Source of the DNA: Streptomyces sp. CB02366
Lineage (GTDB): Bacteria; Actinomycetota; Actinomycetes; Streptomycetales; Streptomycetaceae
Assembly: GCF_001905905.1 (NCBI RefSeq)
Contig: NZ_LIVT01000004.1
Coordinates: 441,970-505,969 of the forward strand
Direction: 5' to 3'
DNA length: 64,000 nucleotides
Shown: positions 1 through 8,023 of the stretch, piece by piece
Layout of the letters: each line of letters begins with the position of its first letter
Numbering within the stretch: the first letter of the stretch is position 1
Translations under genes and position numbers: made by a program
Notes under the pieces: generated by a model
What the model saw: the letters and a program-made list of their open reading frames with translations, nothing else
What the model was told of the DNA's origin: nothing
The model's database searches: none

Positions 1-114
1 TTCCTCTCCTCGCTCCGGATCGCGATGCGCATGTGGATCGAGGAGGACCTGGCCCGCGAACCGGCGGCGGTGATCGACGAGATCCTGGACGAGATGGGGC
101 GGGGGTTCACGTAG
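1..114 (+). CDS. C-terminal end of an unidentified protein (partial)
   Basis: Only the last 37 codons are in the window, open from base 1 and closed by TAG. The tail is acidic and helical (MWIEEDLAREP...VIDEILDEMGRGF). This resembles the last helix of TetR-family ligand-binding domains, but a tail alone cannot identify the family. It is followed by a GC-rich 140-bp gap and then the convergent GntR gene. Identity is unknown. Confidence 0.5.
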   Translation, partial: FLSSLRIAMRMWIEEDLAREPAAVIDEILDEMGRGFT

Positions 115-255
115 GGGCGGGCGCCCCTGGCCGTCGCCGCCCGCCCCGGCCGTCCGGCCCGGAAACCGCCGGTCCGGCGCCGGGCCGGCAACCCCGACCC
201 GGTCACCCGCCTCGGCACTCGGCACAGGCACCCCCACCGATAGGGGGCGGGAGCC

Positions 256-1020
256 TCAGGAACCCGGCCGCTTCACGCGGATCTCGTAGGCGATCTCCCA
301 CCGGATGTCCGGCACGACGATGTCGGCGGTCTCCACGGGGCGGCCCTCGTCGTCGAAGTACGTGCGCTCGATCGCGATGACCAGGTCGCCCACGGAGATC
401 CCGAGCAGATTGGCCTGCTCCCTCGTCGCGCGGGCCGGGCGGACCAGTTCGATGCCGGTGGCGATGTCCACGCCGATGGACCGCATGCGTTCGACGACGC
501 CGATCTTGCCGCGCGGGCCCATCTCCGGGAGCAGGACCGGCGTGCCGTCCGTGATGGCCATCGGCTCCCAGCTCTTGGCCAGTTGCACGGGCATGCCGTC
601 GGCGAGGAATTCGTAGTCCGTCACGACGCAGGGGTCGCCGGGCTCGATCGCCAGCCGTTCGGCGATGTCCTCCGTCGCGGGAACGCGCGCCGCGCTGGTG
701 CACTCCCACTCCGCCTCGTGGTCGAGCTCCTTCATGTTCGAGGCGAAGGGCCCGGCGCCGCGCTGCTCGCTGTGGCGCGAGCGGATCATGCGCCGACGCT
801 CGCGGGGCCGCCGAACGTACGTGCCCGAACCGGCGCGGCCTTCCAGGATGCCTTCGACGATCAGGTGCTCCATGGCCCGCTGGGCCACGGACCGGCCGAC
901 CCCGAACTCCTCGGCGAACCGCGCCCGGGACGGCAGCTTCTCCCCGACCGCCCATTCACCGGCCCGCACGCGAGCCCGCAGCTCGTCCGCCACCTTCAAG
1001 TACGACTTATCACGTGGCAT
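256..1020 (-). CDS. GntR/HutC-family transcriptional regulator with UTRA domain
   Basis: A 254-residue protein. Residues 1-75 form the GntR winged helix-turn-helix (YLKVADELRARVRAGEWAVG, then LPSRARFAEEFGVGRSVAQRAM and a GSGTYV wing). Residues about 100-245 fit a UTRA effector-binding domain. A basic linker (RPRERRRMIRSRH) joins the two. Members of this family are dimeric repressors that usually bind small sugars or acids. The ligand cannot be read from sequence. It is divergent from the small-ORF chain at 1140, and the shared 119-bp gap holds an inverted repeat, so it probably controls itself and that chain. Confidence 0.88.
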   Translation of the reverse strand: MPRDKSYLKVADELRARVRAGEWAVGEKLPSRARFAEEFGVGRSVAQRAMEHLIVEGILEGRAGSGTYVRRPRERRRMIRSRHSEQRGAGPFASNMKELDHEAEWECTSAARVPATEDIAERLAIEPGDPCVVTDYEFLADGMPVQLAKSWEPMAITDGTPVLLPEMGPRGKIGVVERMRSIGVDIATGIELVRPARATREQANLLGISVGDLVIAIERTYFDDEGRPVETADIVVPDIRWEIAYEIRVKRPGS

Positions 1021-1089
1021 TTGAGCAGCTCCGTGTGTTCGGCGTCGATATGGGCGTCGCTGTTGACAAAGCTAACCCATCAGGTTGAA

Positions 1090-1103
1090 GCTGAATACTC
1101 AGC
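1090..1103. promoter_or_regulatory. Inverted repeat between GntR gene and divergent small ORFs
   Basis: GCTGA-ATAC-TCAGC, a perfect 5-bp inverted repeat in an A/T-richer stretch of the divergent intergenic region. It is a candidate operator for the adjacent GntR regulator. It does not match the classical FadR or HutC consensus, so the assignment rests on position. Confidence 0.35.
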
Positions 1104-1139
1104 ATTACATGGAGTAACGAGAGGCCCCGGGGGAGAAGT

Positions 1140-1517
1140 GTGCGCTCTGCACAAGCGCGGGTTGCGGCGCTGACCGGCATGCTCGCCGCCGCCACGGGCG
1201 CCGAACCGCGTGCGATCGCCGAGCCGGACGCGTTCCGCGTGGAGGCCGATCTCCCCGCCGAGCTGAGTGAGGCCGCCCACGCGGCCGTGCTCGCCGCCCT
1301 GGCCACGGCGGACCGCTACGGGCACAGGCTGACCCGCACCTCCGAATACGTCTGGGCCGAGATCAGCAGAGAGGCGAACGTGAACACGACCGAATCCTCC
1401 GACACGGCCTACCGCGCCCTGCTCGGCCACACGACGACCTGCACCGCCTGCCGGACCGGCGTGAACTGCCCCGACGCCACACGGCTCGTCCGCGCCTGGC
1501 GGGACACCCGCAGATGA
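1140..1517 (+). CDS. Small conserved-type protein with C-terminal cysteine cluster
   Basis: A 125-residue protein with a GTG start behind a GGGGGAGA-type ribosome-binding site. The N-terminal half is alanine-rich and helical. The C-terminus carries C-x2-C-x5-C (TTTCTACRTGVNCPDATRLVRAWR), a pattern seen in small Streptomyces proteins encoded beside GntR or XRE regulators. The function is unknown and a metal-binding role is possible. Its stop codon overlaps the next ATG (ATGA), so translation into the following short ORFs is likely coupled. Confidence 0.6.
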   Translation: MRSAQARVAALTGMLAAATGAEPRAIAEPDAFRVEADLPAELSEAAHAAVLAALATADRYGHRLTRTSEYVWAEISREANVNTTESSDTAYRALLGHTTTCTACRTGVNCPDATRLVRAWRDTRR

Positions 1518-1642
1518 GCCCCACCGACCGCCTCGACCCCGCCGACCGCACCGACCACCTCAGCCTCGCCGAACCCACCGACCGCCTCGACCCCGCCGAC
1601 CCCACCAGCCCCACCAGCCCCGCCCACGACGGAGGCACCTGA
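1514..1642 (+). CDS. Short Pro/Asp-rich ORF in a translationally coupled chain
   Basis: A 42-codon ORF starting inside the stop of the upstream gene (ATGA) and ending in TGATG with the next. It encodes a low-complexity peptide with a repeated PTDRLDPAD motif. It may only be a translated spacer that keeps ribosomes moving to the zinc-ribbon gene. I do not recognise a family. Confidence 0.35.
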   Translation: MSPTDRLDPADRTDHLSLAEPTDRLDPADPTSPTSPAHDGGT

Positions 1643-1692
1643 TGCGCGACACCCGTCCGGCCTTATCGGCAGCGCCCGGGAGGCTCGCATGA
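1642..1692 (+). CDS. 16-residue ORF containing a TTA codon
   Basis: ATG at 1642 overlaps the previous stop (TGATG). The stop overlaps the next ATG (ATGA at 1689). The peptide is MRDTRPALSAAPGRLA. Its first leucine is encoded by TTA, the codon read only by the bldA tRNA in Streptomyces. It may be a leader that makes downstream translation depend on bldA, or simply a spacer. Confidence 0.3.
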   Translation: MRDTRPALSAAPGRLA

Positions 1693-1985
1693 TCACCCTC
1701 TCCCCGACCGACGTCCGCACCTGCGAGGCGTGCTGGTCCGCCCCGGTCGCCGTGGCCCGGCACACCCCCGCCGGCCGCGACCTGCTCTGCGAGGACTGCG
1801 CGGAGGGCGGCTACCCGCGCCGCGTCGACCTGTTCCCGCCCCTCGGCGTCTACGGCCTGACCACGCGCAAGCTCGCGAACGACGGCAGACACGGCAGCGG
1901 CCCCCCGAAAACCCCACCGAACCCCGGCCCCCCGCTGCCCAGCCCGCCACCGGCCCCGTCCCCGCCGGGGACACCGCCGGTGTAG
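1689..1985 (+). CDS. Small zinc-ribbon-like protein
   Basis: A 98-residue protein with two CxxC knuckles (C12/C15 in RTCEACW and C34/C37 in LLCEDC), the layout of a minimal zinc ribbon. A low-complexity proline-rich tail of about 25 residues follows. Its start overlaps the 16-codon ORF. It is the last gene of the chain facing the GntR repressor. The function is unknown; small zinc ribbons of this size often act as protein- or nucleic-acid-binding accessories. Confidence 0.55.
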   Translation: MITLSPTDVRTCEACWSAPVAVARHTPAGRDLLCEDCAEGGYPRRVDLFPPLGVYGLTTRKLANDGRHGSGPPKTPPNPGPPLPSPPPAPSPPGTPPV

Positions 1986-2102
1986 GACACCGCTCGCCCC
2001 CACCCCCCGACGTGCCACTCCTCCGTCCCGCGACGGTACGGGCGCGGAGCGGGCACAGGCCGGGAGACGACCCCGGCGGCCCGGTCGGCCCTGGCGCGTA
2101 AG

Positions 2103-2924
2103 GTGGCGATCTTCGGCAGGCGGAAGCCCGCTGGAGTACCCCGAGGCGGTGCGATCACCATGCCTCCCGACGCCGCCCCCACCCGGCTCCGGCTCGACCG
2201 CGCCCTGGACGGGCTGGCCGCCACCTTCCGCGGCATGACCGCGCGCGCCGACGAGGTCCAGTGCGCGTGTCACTGGGGCAGCCCGGAGGAACTGGCGCTG
2301 CTGAAGGCCCCAGGCGTGCCCCTCGCCCCGGATCTCCTCCGCCGCACCTGGGACGCCCCCGACTGGGACGACCACGGGGCGGTGCTGCGGCGGATCCTGC
2401 CCCAGTTCGCCCGGGCGTTGGTCCGCGGCGAGGTGGAGCCGATGTTCGGCATGTACGAGGTCGGCCGCTCGTTCGCCCGGGGCAACTGGCAGCGGTGGTC
2501 CGCGCAACAGAGCGCTGCGGTACGGGAGTTCCTGCACGCGTGGTGGGCCCAGAACCTCCTGGACCCGGCCCCCGCCGTGCCCGCGCACGAACTGCTGTCC
2601 CTGTGCGCCGAGGCGGCGGGCACGGCGGTTCCCTGGCTCACCGTATGGGAGTCGGTCGACGACGAGGTGTCCGACCGGCACCTGAGGGAGGCCGCCGCCG
2701 CGTGGGAGTACGGGCTGCTGGGCGATCAACTGCCGTGGGACGCCTGGGACGACGAGGACGAGAGCGGGCTGCGCGGCGAACTCTCCACCTGGCTCGTCCG
2801 CCACGCCCCGACGCGGCTGCGCACCCGGGACGGCTGCGGGACGCTGCTGCACCGCATCCGCCTGATCGGCCTCAGCGGACCGGATCGCTGGGAGGACCCG
2901 CACTGGCCCGGGCACCGGTACTGA
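2103..2924 (+). CDS. Hypothetical protein
   Basis: A 273-residue soluble protein rich in Trp, Arg and Asp (WDAPDWDDHG, LHAWWAQNLLDPAP, LPWDAWDDED). There is no signal peptide or membrane segment and I recognise no domain. The GTG at 2103 gives the longest reading. An in-frame ATG at 2160 (MPPDAAPTRLRL) may be the real start, since the first 19 residues look non-conserved. It stands alone between the zinc-ribbon chain and a small membrane protein on the other strand. Confidence 0.6.
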   Translation: MAIFGRRKPAGVPRGGAITMPPDAAPTRLRLDRALDGLAATFRGMTARADEVQCACHWGSPEELALLKAPGVPLAPDLLRRTWDAPDWDDHGAVLRRILPQFARALVRGEVEPMFGMYEVGRSFARGNWQRWSAQQSAAVREFLHAWWAQNLLDPAPAVPAHELLSLCAEAAGTAVPWLTVWESVDDEVSDRHLREAAAAWEYGLLGDQLPWDAWDDEDESGLRGELSTWLVRHAPTRLRTRDGCGTLLHRIRLIGLSGPDRWEDPHWPGHRY

Positions 2925-3008
2925 ACCGGCAGCCGCCCGCCCACCAGCCTCGCCGAAGCGACGAAACCCGTGTGTCGCGAGCCGCCCGCGGTCCACGGAC
3001 GGCCCGGG

Positions 3009-3134
3009 CTACCTCTTGCGCACCCGGCTCACCACAAACGCCGCCCCGACGATGACGATGAGGGCGACGGCGACGATCCAGAAGGCCGGAGCGCCCTGCC
3101 CCGCCCCTTTGGCCAAGAACTGCCCGTGCTCCAT
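3009..3134 (-). CDS. Small single-pass membrane protein
   Basis: A 41-residue protein: a short N-terminus (MEHGQFLAKGAG), one hydrophobic helix at residues 18-35 (FWIVAVALIVIVGAAFVV) and a basic end (SRVRKR), so the C-terminus is probably cytoplasmic. A longer frame exists upstream, but this ATG is preceded by a good AAGGGAGAA ribosome-binding site. It lies downstream of glnA2 on the same strand but beyond a strong hairpin, so it is probably expressed separately. Function unknown. Confidence 0.6.
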   Translation of the reverse strand: MEHGQFLAKGAGQGAPAFWIVAVALIVIVGAAFVVSRVRKR

Positions 3135-3255
3135 ACCGTTCTCCCTTCGTCCGATGTGCCGGCGTGCGGCGGCGTACGCGTACCCAACGCTCGCGTACCC
3201 CGTTCCGCCGGCCATGCGCACCCGGCGGCGGCAGAAACGGTCGGGACCGGAAACG

Positions 3256-3308
3256 GCTGCGGGCGGGCCGTCCCGGTTCGACCGAAACCGAGGGGGCCCG
3301 CCCGCAGC
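3256..3308 (-). terminator. Terminator hairpin downstream of glnA2
   Basis: A perfect 14-bp inverted repeat (GCTGCGGGCGGGCC with its complement) encloses a 25-nt loop just past the glnA2 stop codon. There is no U-run, which is usual in Streptomyces. Confidence 0.7.
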
Positions 3309-3321
3309 ACGTACGCAGGCG

Positions 3322-4683
3322 CTACAGCACCGGCAGCAAGTTCTTCAGCTCGAAAGCCGTCACCTCGCTGCGGTACTCCTCCCACTCCTGCTTCTTGTTG
3401 CGGAGGAAGAAGTCGAAGACGTGCTCGCCCAGCGTCTCGGCGACCAGTTCGCTCTTCTCCATCAGGGAGATCGCCTCGCCCAGGTTCTGCGGGAGCGGTT
3501 CGATGCCCATCGCGCGGCGTTCGGCGTCGGAGAGGGCCCAGACGTCGTCGTCGGCGCCGGCCGGGAGTTCGTAGCCCTCCTCGATGCCCTTGAGTCCGGC
3601 GGCGAGCAGGACCGCGTACGTGAGGTACGGGTTGGCGCCGGAATCGATCGAGCGGACCTCGACGCGGGCGGACCCGGTCTTGCCCGGCTTGTACATCGGG
3701 ACGCGGATGAGGGCGGAGCGGTTGTTGTGGCCCCAGCAGATGTACGAGGGGGCTTCGCCGCCCGCTCCGGCCGCGCGGGAGGAGCCGCCCCAGATGCGCT
3801 TGTAGGAGTTGACCCACTGGTTGGTGACGGCGGAGATCTCCGCGGCGTGCCGCAGCAGTCCGGCGATGAAGGAGCGGCCGACCTTGGAGAGCTGGTACTC
3901 CGCCCCCGACTCGTAGAAGGCGTTGCGGTCGCCCTCGAAGAGGGAGAGGTGGGTGTGCATGCCCGAACCCGGGTACTCCGAGAAGGGCTTGGGCATGAAC
4001 GTGGCCTGCACGCCCTGTTCCAGCGCCACCTGCTTCATCACCAGGCGGAACGTCATGATGTTGTCCGCCGTGGAGAGCGCGTCCGCGTACCGCAGGTCGA
4101 TCTCCTGCTGGCCCGGCGCGCCCTCGTGGTGGCTGAACTCGACCGAGATGCCCATCGATTCGAGCATCGTGATCGCCTGGCGGCGGAAGTCCATCCCCAC
4201 GTTCTGCGGTGTGTGGTCGAAGTAGCCCGAGCTGTCCGCCGGGGTCGGGCGGGTGCCGTCGACCGGCTTGCTCTTCAGCAGGAAGAACTCGATCTCGGGG
4301 TGGGTGTAGAAGGTGAAGCCGAGGTCCGAGGTCTTGGCGAGGATGCGCTTCAGCACGTAGCGCGGGTCCGCGAAGGAAGGGGAGCCGTCCGGCATGAGGA
4401 TGTCGCAGAACATCCGCGCGGTGCCCGGGGCTTCCGCGCGCCAGGGCAGGATCTGGAACGTGCCCGGGTCCGGCTTGGCGATCATGTCCGACTCGTAGAC
4501 CCGCGCGAAGCCCTCGATCGCCGAGCCGTCGAAGCCGATGCCCTCGTCGAATGCCTGCTCCAGCTCGGCCGGAGCGACGGCGACGGACTTGAGGAACCCG
4601 AGGACGTCGGTGAACCACAGCCTCACGAAGCGGATGTCGCGCTCCTCAAGGGTCCTGAGGACGAATTCCTGCTGCTTGTCCAT
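3322..4683 (-). CDS. glnA2: Glutamine-synthetase-family ligase, GlnA2 type (gamma-glutamylpolyamine synthetase)
   Basis: A 453-residue type I glutamine-synthetase fold. The beta-grasp N-domain runs to about residue 110, with the active-site signature FDGSAIEGF near residue 50. The catalytic domain includes HPEIEFFLLK, SHHEGAPGQQEID, GSGMHTHLS and NNRSALIRVP. It is near-identical from memory to S. coelicolor SCO2241 (GlnA2), reported as a gamma-glutamylpolyamine synthetase that acts in polyamine use rather than as a true glutamine synthetase. That substrate assignment comes from the ortholog, not from this sequence. The start is an ATG with AAGGA upstream. A GlnR-like box lies about 80 bp upstream and a strong hairpin follows the gene. 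Confidence 0.93.
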   Translation of the reverse strand: MDKQQEFVLRTLEERDIRFVRLWFTDVLGFLKSVAVAPAELEQAFDEGIGFDGSAIEGFARVYESDMIAKPDPGTFQILPWRAEAPGTARMFCDILMPDGSPSFADPRYVLKRILAKTSDLGFTFYTHPEIEFFLLKSKPVDGTRPTPADSSGYFDHTPQNVGMDFRRQAITMLESMGISVEFSHHEGAPGQQEIDLRYADALSTADNIMTFRLVMKQVALEQGVQATFMPKPFSEYPGSGMHTHLSLFEGDRNAFYESGAEYQLSKVGRSFIAGLLRHAAEISAVTNQWVNSYKRIWGGSSRAAGAGGEAPSYICWGHNNRSALIRVPMYKPGKTGSARVEVRSIDSGANPYLTYAVLLAAGLKGIEEGYELPAGADDDVWALSDAERRAMGIEPLPQNLGEAISLMEKSELVAETLGEHVFDFFLRNKKQEWEEYRSEVTAFELKNLLPVL

Positions 4684-5070
4684 TGCCACATCCTTGCAGT
4701 TCAGACGGTCCGTGCACCACCGCCCGGGGTAGGGGGACACTGCCAGTATCACGACCCGGGATTTCACCCACATTACGCACCCGGTGTGAGAGGGAGCACT
4801 CGGCCACCCCCGGCGATCGGCGGCCGACGCACCCGGGCCCGGCAGCCGGGTCGCGGCTGGTTTCCGGCCCGTTGACGCACGGGGGTCCGCAGGCCGCTCC
4901 CCGGTCTTCACGGCCTCCGCGGAACGGGGTTTCCCGGGGTCACGGCGGGCGGTGGACGCGTCGTGCACCCGAACGGGCGAGTGCGGTCGCGCCGCCCCGG
5001 CGGGCCGGTGACGATGGGTGGCGCTCGGGGCCGTACGGCAGTGCCATCGGCACGCAGGAGGAAATCCCCC
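4684..5070. other. Divergent intergenic region glnA2 / CBS protein
   Basis: About 390 bp without a convincing gene. The glnA2-proximal part holds the promoter and GlnR-like box described separately. The part next to the CBS gene ends in a GCAGGAGGAA ribosome-binding site. I see nothing else in the GC-rich middle. Confidence 0.5.
4745..4776 (-). promoter_or_regulatory. Candidate glnA2 promoter with GlnR-like box
   Basis: On the minus strand, GTAAT-GTGGGT-GAAAT (4776 to 4761) matches the actinobacterial GlnR pattern GTnAC-n6-GAAAC at most positions. A -10-like GATACT lies at 4750-4745, with a poor -35, as expected for an activated promoter. Whether GlnR binds here is untested. Confidence 0.4.
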
Positions 5071-5496
5071 ATGACGACCGCCAAAGACATCATGCACAGC
5101 GGGGCCCGTTGGATCCCGGCCCACGAGACGCTCGACCGTGCAGCGCAGTTGATGCGCGAGCACAACGTGGGCGCGCTGCCCGTCTCGGCCAACGGCGACT
5201 CGGACCGGATGGTCGGCATCATCACCGACCGCGACATCGTGGTGGGCTGTGTGGCCAAGGGCCACGACCCGGCCAAGGTCACGGCGGGCGATCTCGCGCA
5301 GGGCACGCCCCGTTGGATCGATGCGGGGGCCGGTGTGGAGGCGGTCCTGGAGGAGATGCAGACCCATCGCATCCGCCGGCTGCCCGTCGTCGAGAACAAG
5401 AAGCTGGTCGGCATGATCAGCGAGGCCGACCTGGCGCAGCACCTGACCGAGGAGCAGATCGCCGGCTGGGCGGAGAAGGTGTACTCCCGCACCTGA
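5071..5496 (+). CDS. CBS-pair domain protein
   Basis: A 141-residue protein made almost wholly of two CBS motifs (residues about 7-65 and 75-132; note VGIITDRDIVVG and LVGMISEADLA). Such Bateman modules bind adenosyl ligands (AMP, ATP, NAD, SAM) and usually sense energy or redox state. A free-standing pair may regulate a partner. The ATG has a strong GGAGGAAA ribosome-binding site. It is divergent from glnA2. The partner is unknown. Confidence 0.88.
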   Translation: MTTAKDIMHSGARWIPAHETLDRAAQLMREHNVGALPVSANGDSDRMVGIITDRDIVVGCVAKGHDPAKVTAGDLAQGTPRWIDAGAGVEAVLEEMQTHRIRRLPVVENKKLVGMISEADLAQHLTEEQIAGWAEKVYSRT

Positions 5497-5683
5497 GCCA
5501 CCGGGGCGCGGAGCGGGCGGAGCGTCGGCGGCCCGGCGGTCGTCCGCTGTTCCTCCCGCTCCGTCGGCTCCGCCCCTCCCGCTTCGGGCGGCGGCGCGGG
5601 AGGGAACGGGGGGGAATCGGGGGAGGGAATCGGGGGAGGGCGTCGGGGAGAGGGAGCGGACGGCCCACCCTGCCTCCGGCCGC

Positions 5684-5703
5684 ATACCCGGCGGGGGTAG
5701 GGT
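5684..5703 (+). promoter_or_regulatory. CsoR-like copper operator and promoter
   Basis: ATACCC-GGCG-GGGGTAG (5684-5700) fits the Streptomyces CsoR operator pattern ATACC(C)-n4-GGGGTAT. An overlapping TAGGGT (5698-5703) can serve as a -10, placing the transcription start at or beside the ATG at 5711. The next two genes look copper-related, which supports the reading. Confidence 0.6.
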
Positions 5704-5710
5704 GGGCCGT

Positions 5711-6205
5711 ATGGCCGGTGAGCTGCGGAGCAGGGGTGTGACGTACGGGCAGCTGGTGCTGTTCGCCGCCCTGCTGTTCGGCATCGTCACCATGCACACG
5801 GTCGGGCACCCGGCCGAGCACGGCGGCCCGTCCTCCTCGCCGGCCGTGATGAGCGGCGAGCACGGCGGCCCCGCCTCGTCGGCGGGGGCCGCCGGCCACG
5901 CGACCGCCGGAGCCCGGGAGGCGGTGCCGGCTCCGCCCGGCGTCGACGCACCGCATCCGCCGTCCCACGGCTTCCCCGCCTCGGACGCCGGGGTTCCCCC
6001 GAGCGGCATGGATCCGCTCTCCGTCTGCCTCGCCGTCCTCGGTGCGTGGGGGCTCGCCCTCCTCGCCGCCCGGCTGCTGCTCGGCCTGCGCGCCGACGGG
6101 CGGTCCCCTGGCGCACCGGCGAAGGCGGGCCTCCTGCGGGCTCCGCGGCCGAATCCGCCACCCCCGATACCGGTCCTCGCCGCCGTCTCGGTACTGCGCG
6201 TGTAG
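5711..6205 (+). CDS. DUF6153-like histidine-rich membrane protein (copper module)
   Basis: A 164-residue protein. One N-terminal membrane segment (residues about 11-28, GQLVLFAALLFGIVTMHTVGHP) is followed by a roughly 70-residue Ala/Gly/Pro/His-rich external loop with many histidines. A second membrane segment (about 104-125, LSVCLAVLGAWGLALLAARLLLG) and a basic proline-rich tail follow. Its position ahead of a multicopper oxidase, and the CsoR-like operator directly upstream, suggest copper binding or handover at the membrane. A GTG at 5702 would add three residues; I prefer the ATG, which gives a leaderless message. Confidence 0.7.
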   Translation: MAGELRSRGVTYGQLVLFAALLFGIVTMHTVGHPAEHGGPSSSPAVMSGEHGGPASSAGAAGHATAGAREAVPAPPGVDAPHPPSHGFPASDAGVPPSGMDPLSVCLAVLGAWGLALLAARLLLGLRADGRSPGAPAKAGLLRAPRPNPPPPIPVLAAVSVLRV

Positions 6206-6272
6206 GAGGGGCGTCCCACCTCCGCCCCTTTTCCTTTTCCCGAACCACCAGCACGCCAGAGGTGTCTTCAGC

Positions 6273-7886
6273 ATGTCCGCACGACCCACCCGACGCGCCG
6301 TCCTCGGCGCAGCCCTCGCCGCCGCCGGAACCGGAGCGCTCGCCGCCTGTTCCGACGGCGGCGGCGATCACGGCGGTACGCACGCGCCCGGAGCGGCGCG
6401 GGAATCCGGTACGTACGTCTCCCCCGGCGGCGAGGAGGTCCGGGCGGCCGAGGCGGCGCGGGGCTCCGGCCCCGTACGCGAGGTCTCCCTCACCGCCGCC
6501 CGCACCCGGCTCGACCTCGGCGGCGGGCGGACCGTCGCCTCCTGGGCGTACGGGGACCGGCTGCCGGGGAGCGAGGTGCGGGTGACGGCGGGCGACACGC
6601 TCGCGCTCACCCTCGCCAACCACCTGCCCGAGCCCACCTCCCTGCACTGGCACGGGCTCGCCCTGCGCAACGACATGGACGGCGTCCCCGGGCTGACCCA
6701 GCGGAGCATCGGGCCGGGGGCCGACTTCGCCTACCGGTTCGCCGTGCCGCACCCGGGGACGTACTGGTTCCACCCGCACTCCGGCGTCCAGCAGGACCGG
6801 GGGCTGTACGCACCGCTGATCGTGGAGGACCCGAAGGAGCCGTTGTCGTACGACAAGGAGTGGGTGGTCGTCCTCGACGACTGGGTCGACGGGGTGGAGG
6901 GGTCCACTCCGGACGCCGTCCTGAAGGAGCTGTCCGGCGGCATGGGCGGCGGGATGGACCACGGTGCGCACACCATGTCCGGCGACGGGGACGGGGACGG
7001 GCACGGGGACCGGAAGGAGAAGGAAGGGAAGGGGGGAGCGGACGGCGGCGGGCCCTCGCGGATGACGATGGGGGCCCGCAGTGAGCTGCTCGGGGGCGAC
7101 GCCGGTGACGTGGCCTATCCGTACTACCTGGTCAACGGGCGGGTGCCGCAGGACCCGGCGGTCTTCTCCGCGCGGCCCGGCGACCGGATCCGGCTGCGGA
7201 TCATCAACGCCGGCGGCGACACCGCCTTCCGGGTCGCGCTCGGCGGGCACCGGCTGACCGTGACGCACACCGACGGGTTCCCGGTCCGGCACACCACGGG
7301 GGACTCGCTGCTGCTGGGGATGGGCGAGCGGTACGACGTCCTCGTCACCGCCGGGGACGGGGTCTTCCCGCTGACCGCGCTGGCCGAGGGGAAGAACGCG
7401 TCCGCCCTCGCCGTCCTGCGGACCGGGAGCGGGGCCGTGCCCGACGCCTCCGTACGCCCCGCGGAGCTGGACGGGAAGCCGGTGGAGGCGGGGCGGCTGG
7501 CCCCGGACCCGTCGGTGGCGCTGGGCGACCGGGCGCCGGACCGGACGATCCGGGTGCGGCTGACCGGCGGGATGGCCAACTACGACTGGGCCTTCGACGG
7601 CCGGCCGTACGACGCGAAGGAGCGGCGGCCGGTGGAGGCGGGCGAGCGGGTGCGGCTGGTCTTCGACAACGCGACGGCCATGTGGCACCCGCTCCATCTG
7701 CACGGGCACACCTTCGCGCTCGGCGGGAACGCCGCCGGGGCCCGCAAGGACACCGCGATCGTGCTGCCGCACCGGTCGCTGACGGTGGAGTTCGACGCCG
7801 ACAACCCGGGGCTGTGGATGGTCCACTGCCACAACGTGTACCACGCGGAGGCGGGGATGATGACGGTGCTCGGGTACCGGGCCTGA
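6273..7886 (+). CDS. Multicopper oxidase, Tat-exported lipoprotein
   Basis: A 537-residue protein. The twin-arginine signal (RRAVLGAALAAAGTGALAAC) ends in a lipobox, so it is probably a Tat lipoprotein. Copper motifs are intact: HWHG at 125-128, HPHS at 167-170, HPLHLHGHTF from 472 and HCHNVYH...M at 518-529, with a methionine as axial T1 ligand. A Gly/Asp/His/Met-rich insert (residues about 225-260) separates domains and recalls the Met-rich loops of CueO-like cuprous oxidases. The likely role is Cu(I) oxidation or copper tolerance; laccase-like phenol oxidation is also possible. It lies 67 bp behind the DUF6153-like gene and probably shares its copper-responsive promoter. Confidence 0.9.
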   Translation: MSARPTRRAVLGAALAAAGTGALAACSDGGGDHGGTHAPGAARESGTYVSPGGEEVRAAEAARGSGPVREVSLTAARTRLDLGGGRTVASWAYGDRLPGSEVRVTAGDTLALTLANHLPEPTSLHWHGLALRNDMDGVPGLTQRSIGPGADFAYRFAVPHPGTYWFHPHSGVQQDRGLYAPLIVEDPKEPLSYDKEWVVVLDDWVDGVEGSTPDAVLKELSGGMGGGMDHGAHTMSGDGDGDGHGDRKEKEGKGGADGGGPSRMTMGARSELLGGDAGDVAYPYYLVNGRVPQDPAVFSARPGDRIRLRIINAGGDTAFRVALGGHRLTVTHTDGFPVRHTTGDSLLLGMGERYDVLVTAGDGVFPLTALAEGKNASALAVLRTGSGAVPDASVRPAELDGKPVEAGRLAPDPSVALGDRAPDRTIRVRLTGGMANYDWAFDGRPYDAKERRPVEAGERVRLVFDNATAMWHPLHLHGHTFALGGNAAGARKDTAIVLPHRSLTVEFDADNPGLWMVHCHNVYHAEAGMMTVLGYRA

Positions 7887-7958
7887 TCCCCCGGTACGAC
7901 CCTTCCGACGCACCGCGGGTCGAGCGAGGAAAGCGTCCTTGACCTGCTGTTTCGGTGA

Positions 7959-7981
7959 GCCCGGGCATATTTCGCCCGGGC
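7959..7981 (+). terminator. Hairpin after multicopper oxidase
   Basis: Two copies of the self-complementary GCCCGGGC separated by 7 nt form an 8-bp stem, 73 bp past the oxidase stop and before nadE. It is probably the terminator of the copper operon. Confidence 0.5.
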
Positions 7982-8009
7982 CGCCGAGGCATTGCGTCAG
8001 AAAGACGAT

Positions 8010-8023
8010 TACACTGGCGCCCG
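8010..8023 (+). promoter_or_regulatory. nadE -10 element, leaderless start
   Basis: TACACT (8010-8015) lies 7 bp before the GTG start of nadE. No ribosome-binding site is present, so transcription probably begins at or next to the start codon. No good -35 is visible. Confidence 0.4.

Noticed and set aside
3322..6219. A single 965-codon minus-strand frame
   Set aside because: Only its last 453 codons are a protein (GlnA2). The upstream part is antisense to the CBS and DUF6153 genes and is low-complexity GC-rich sequence.
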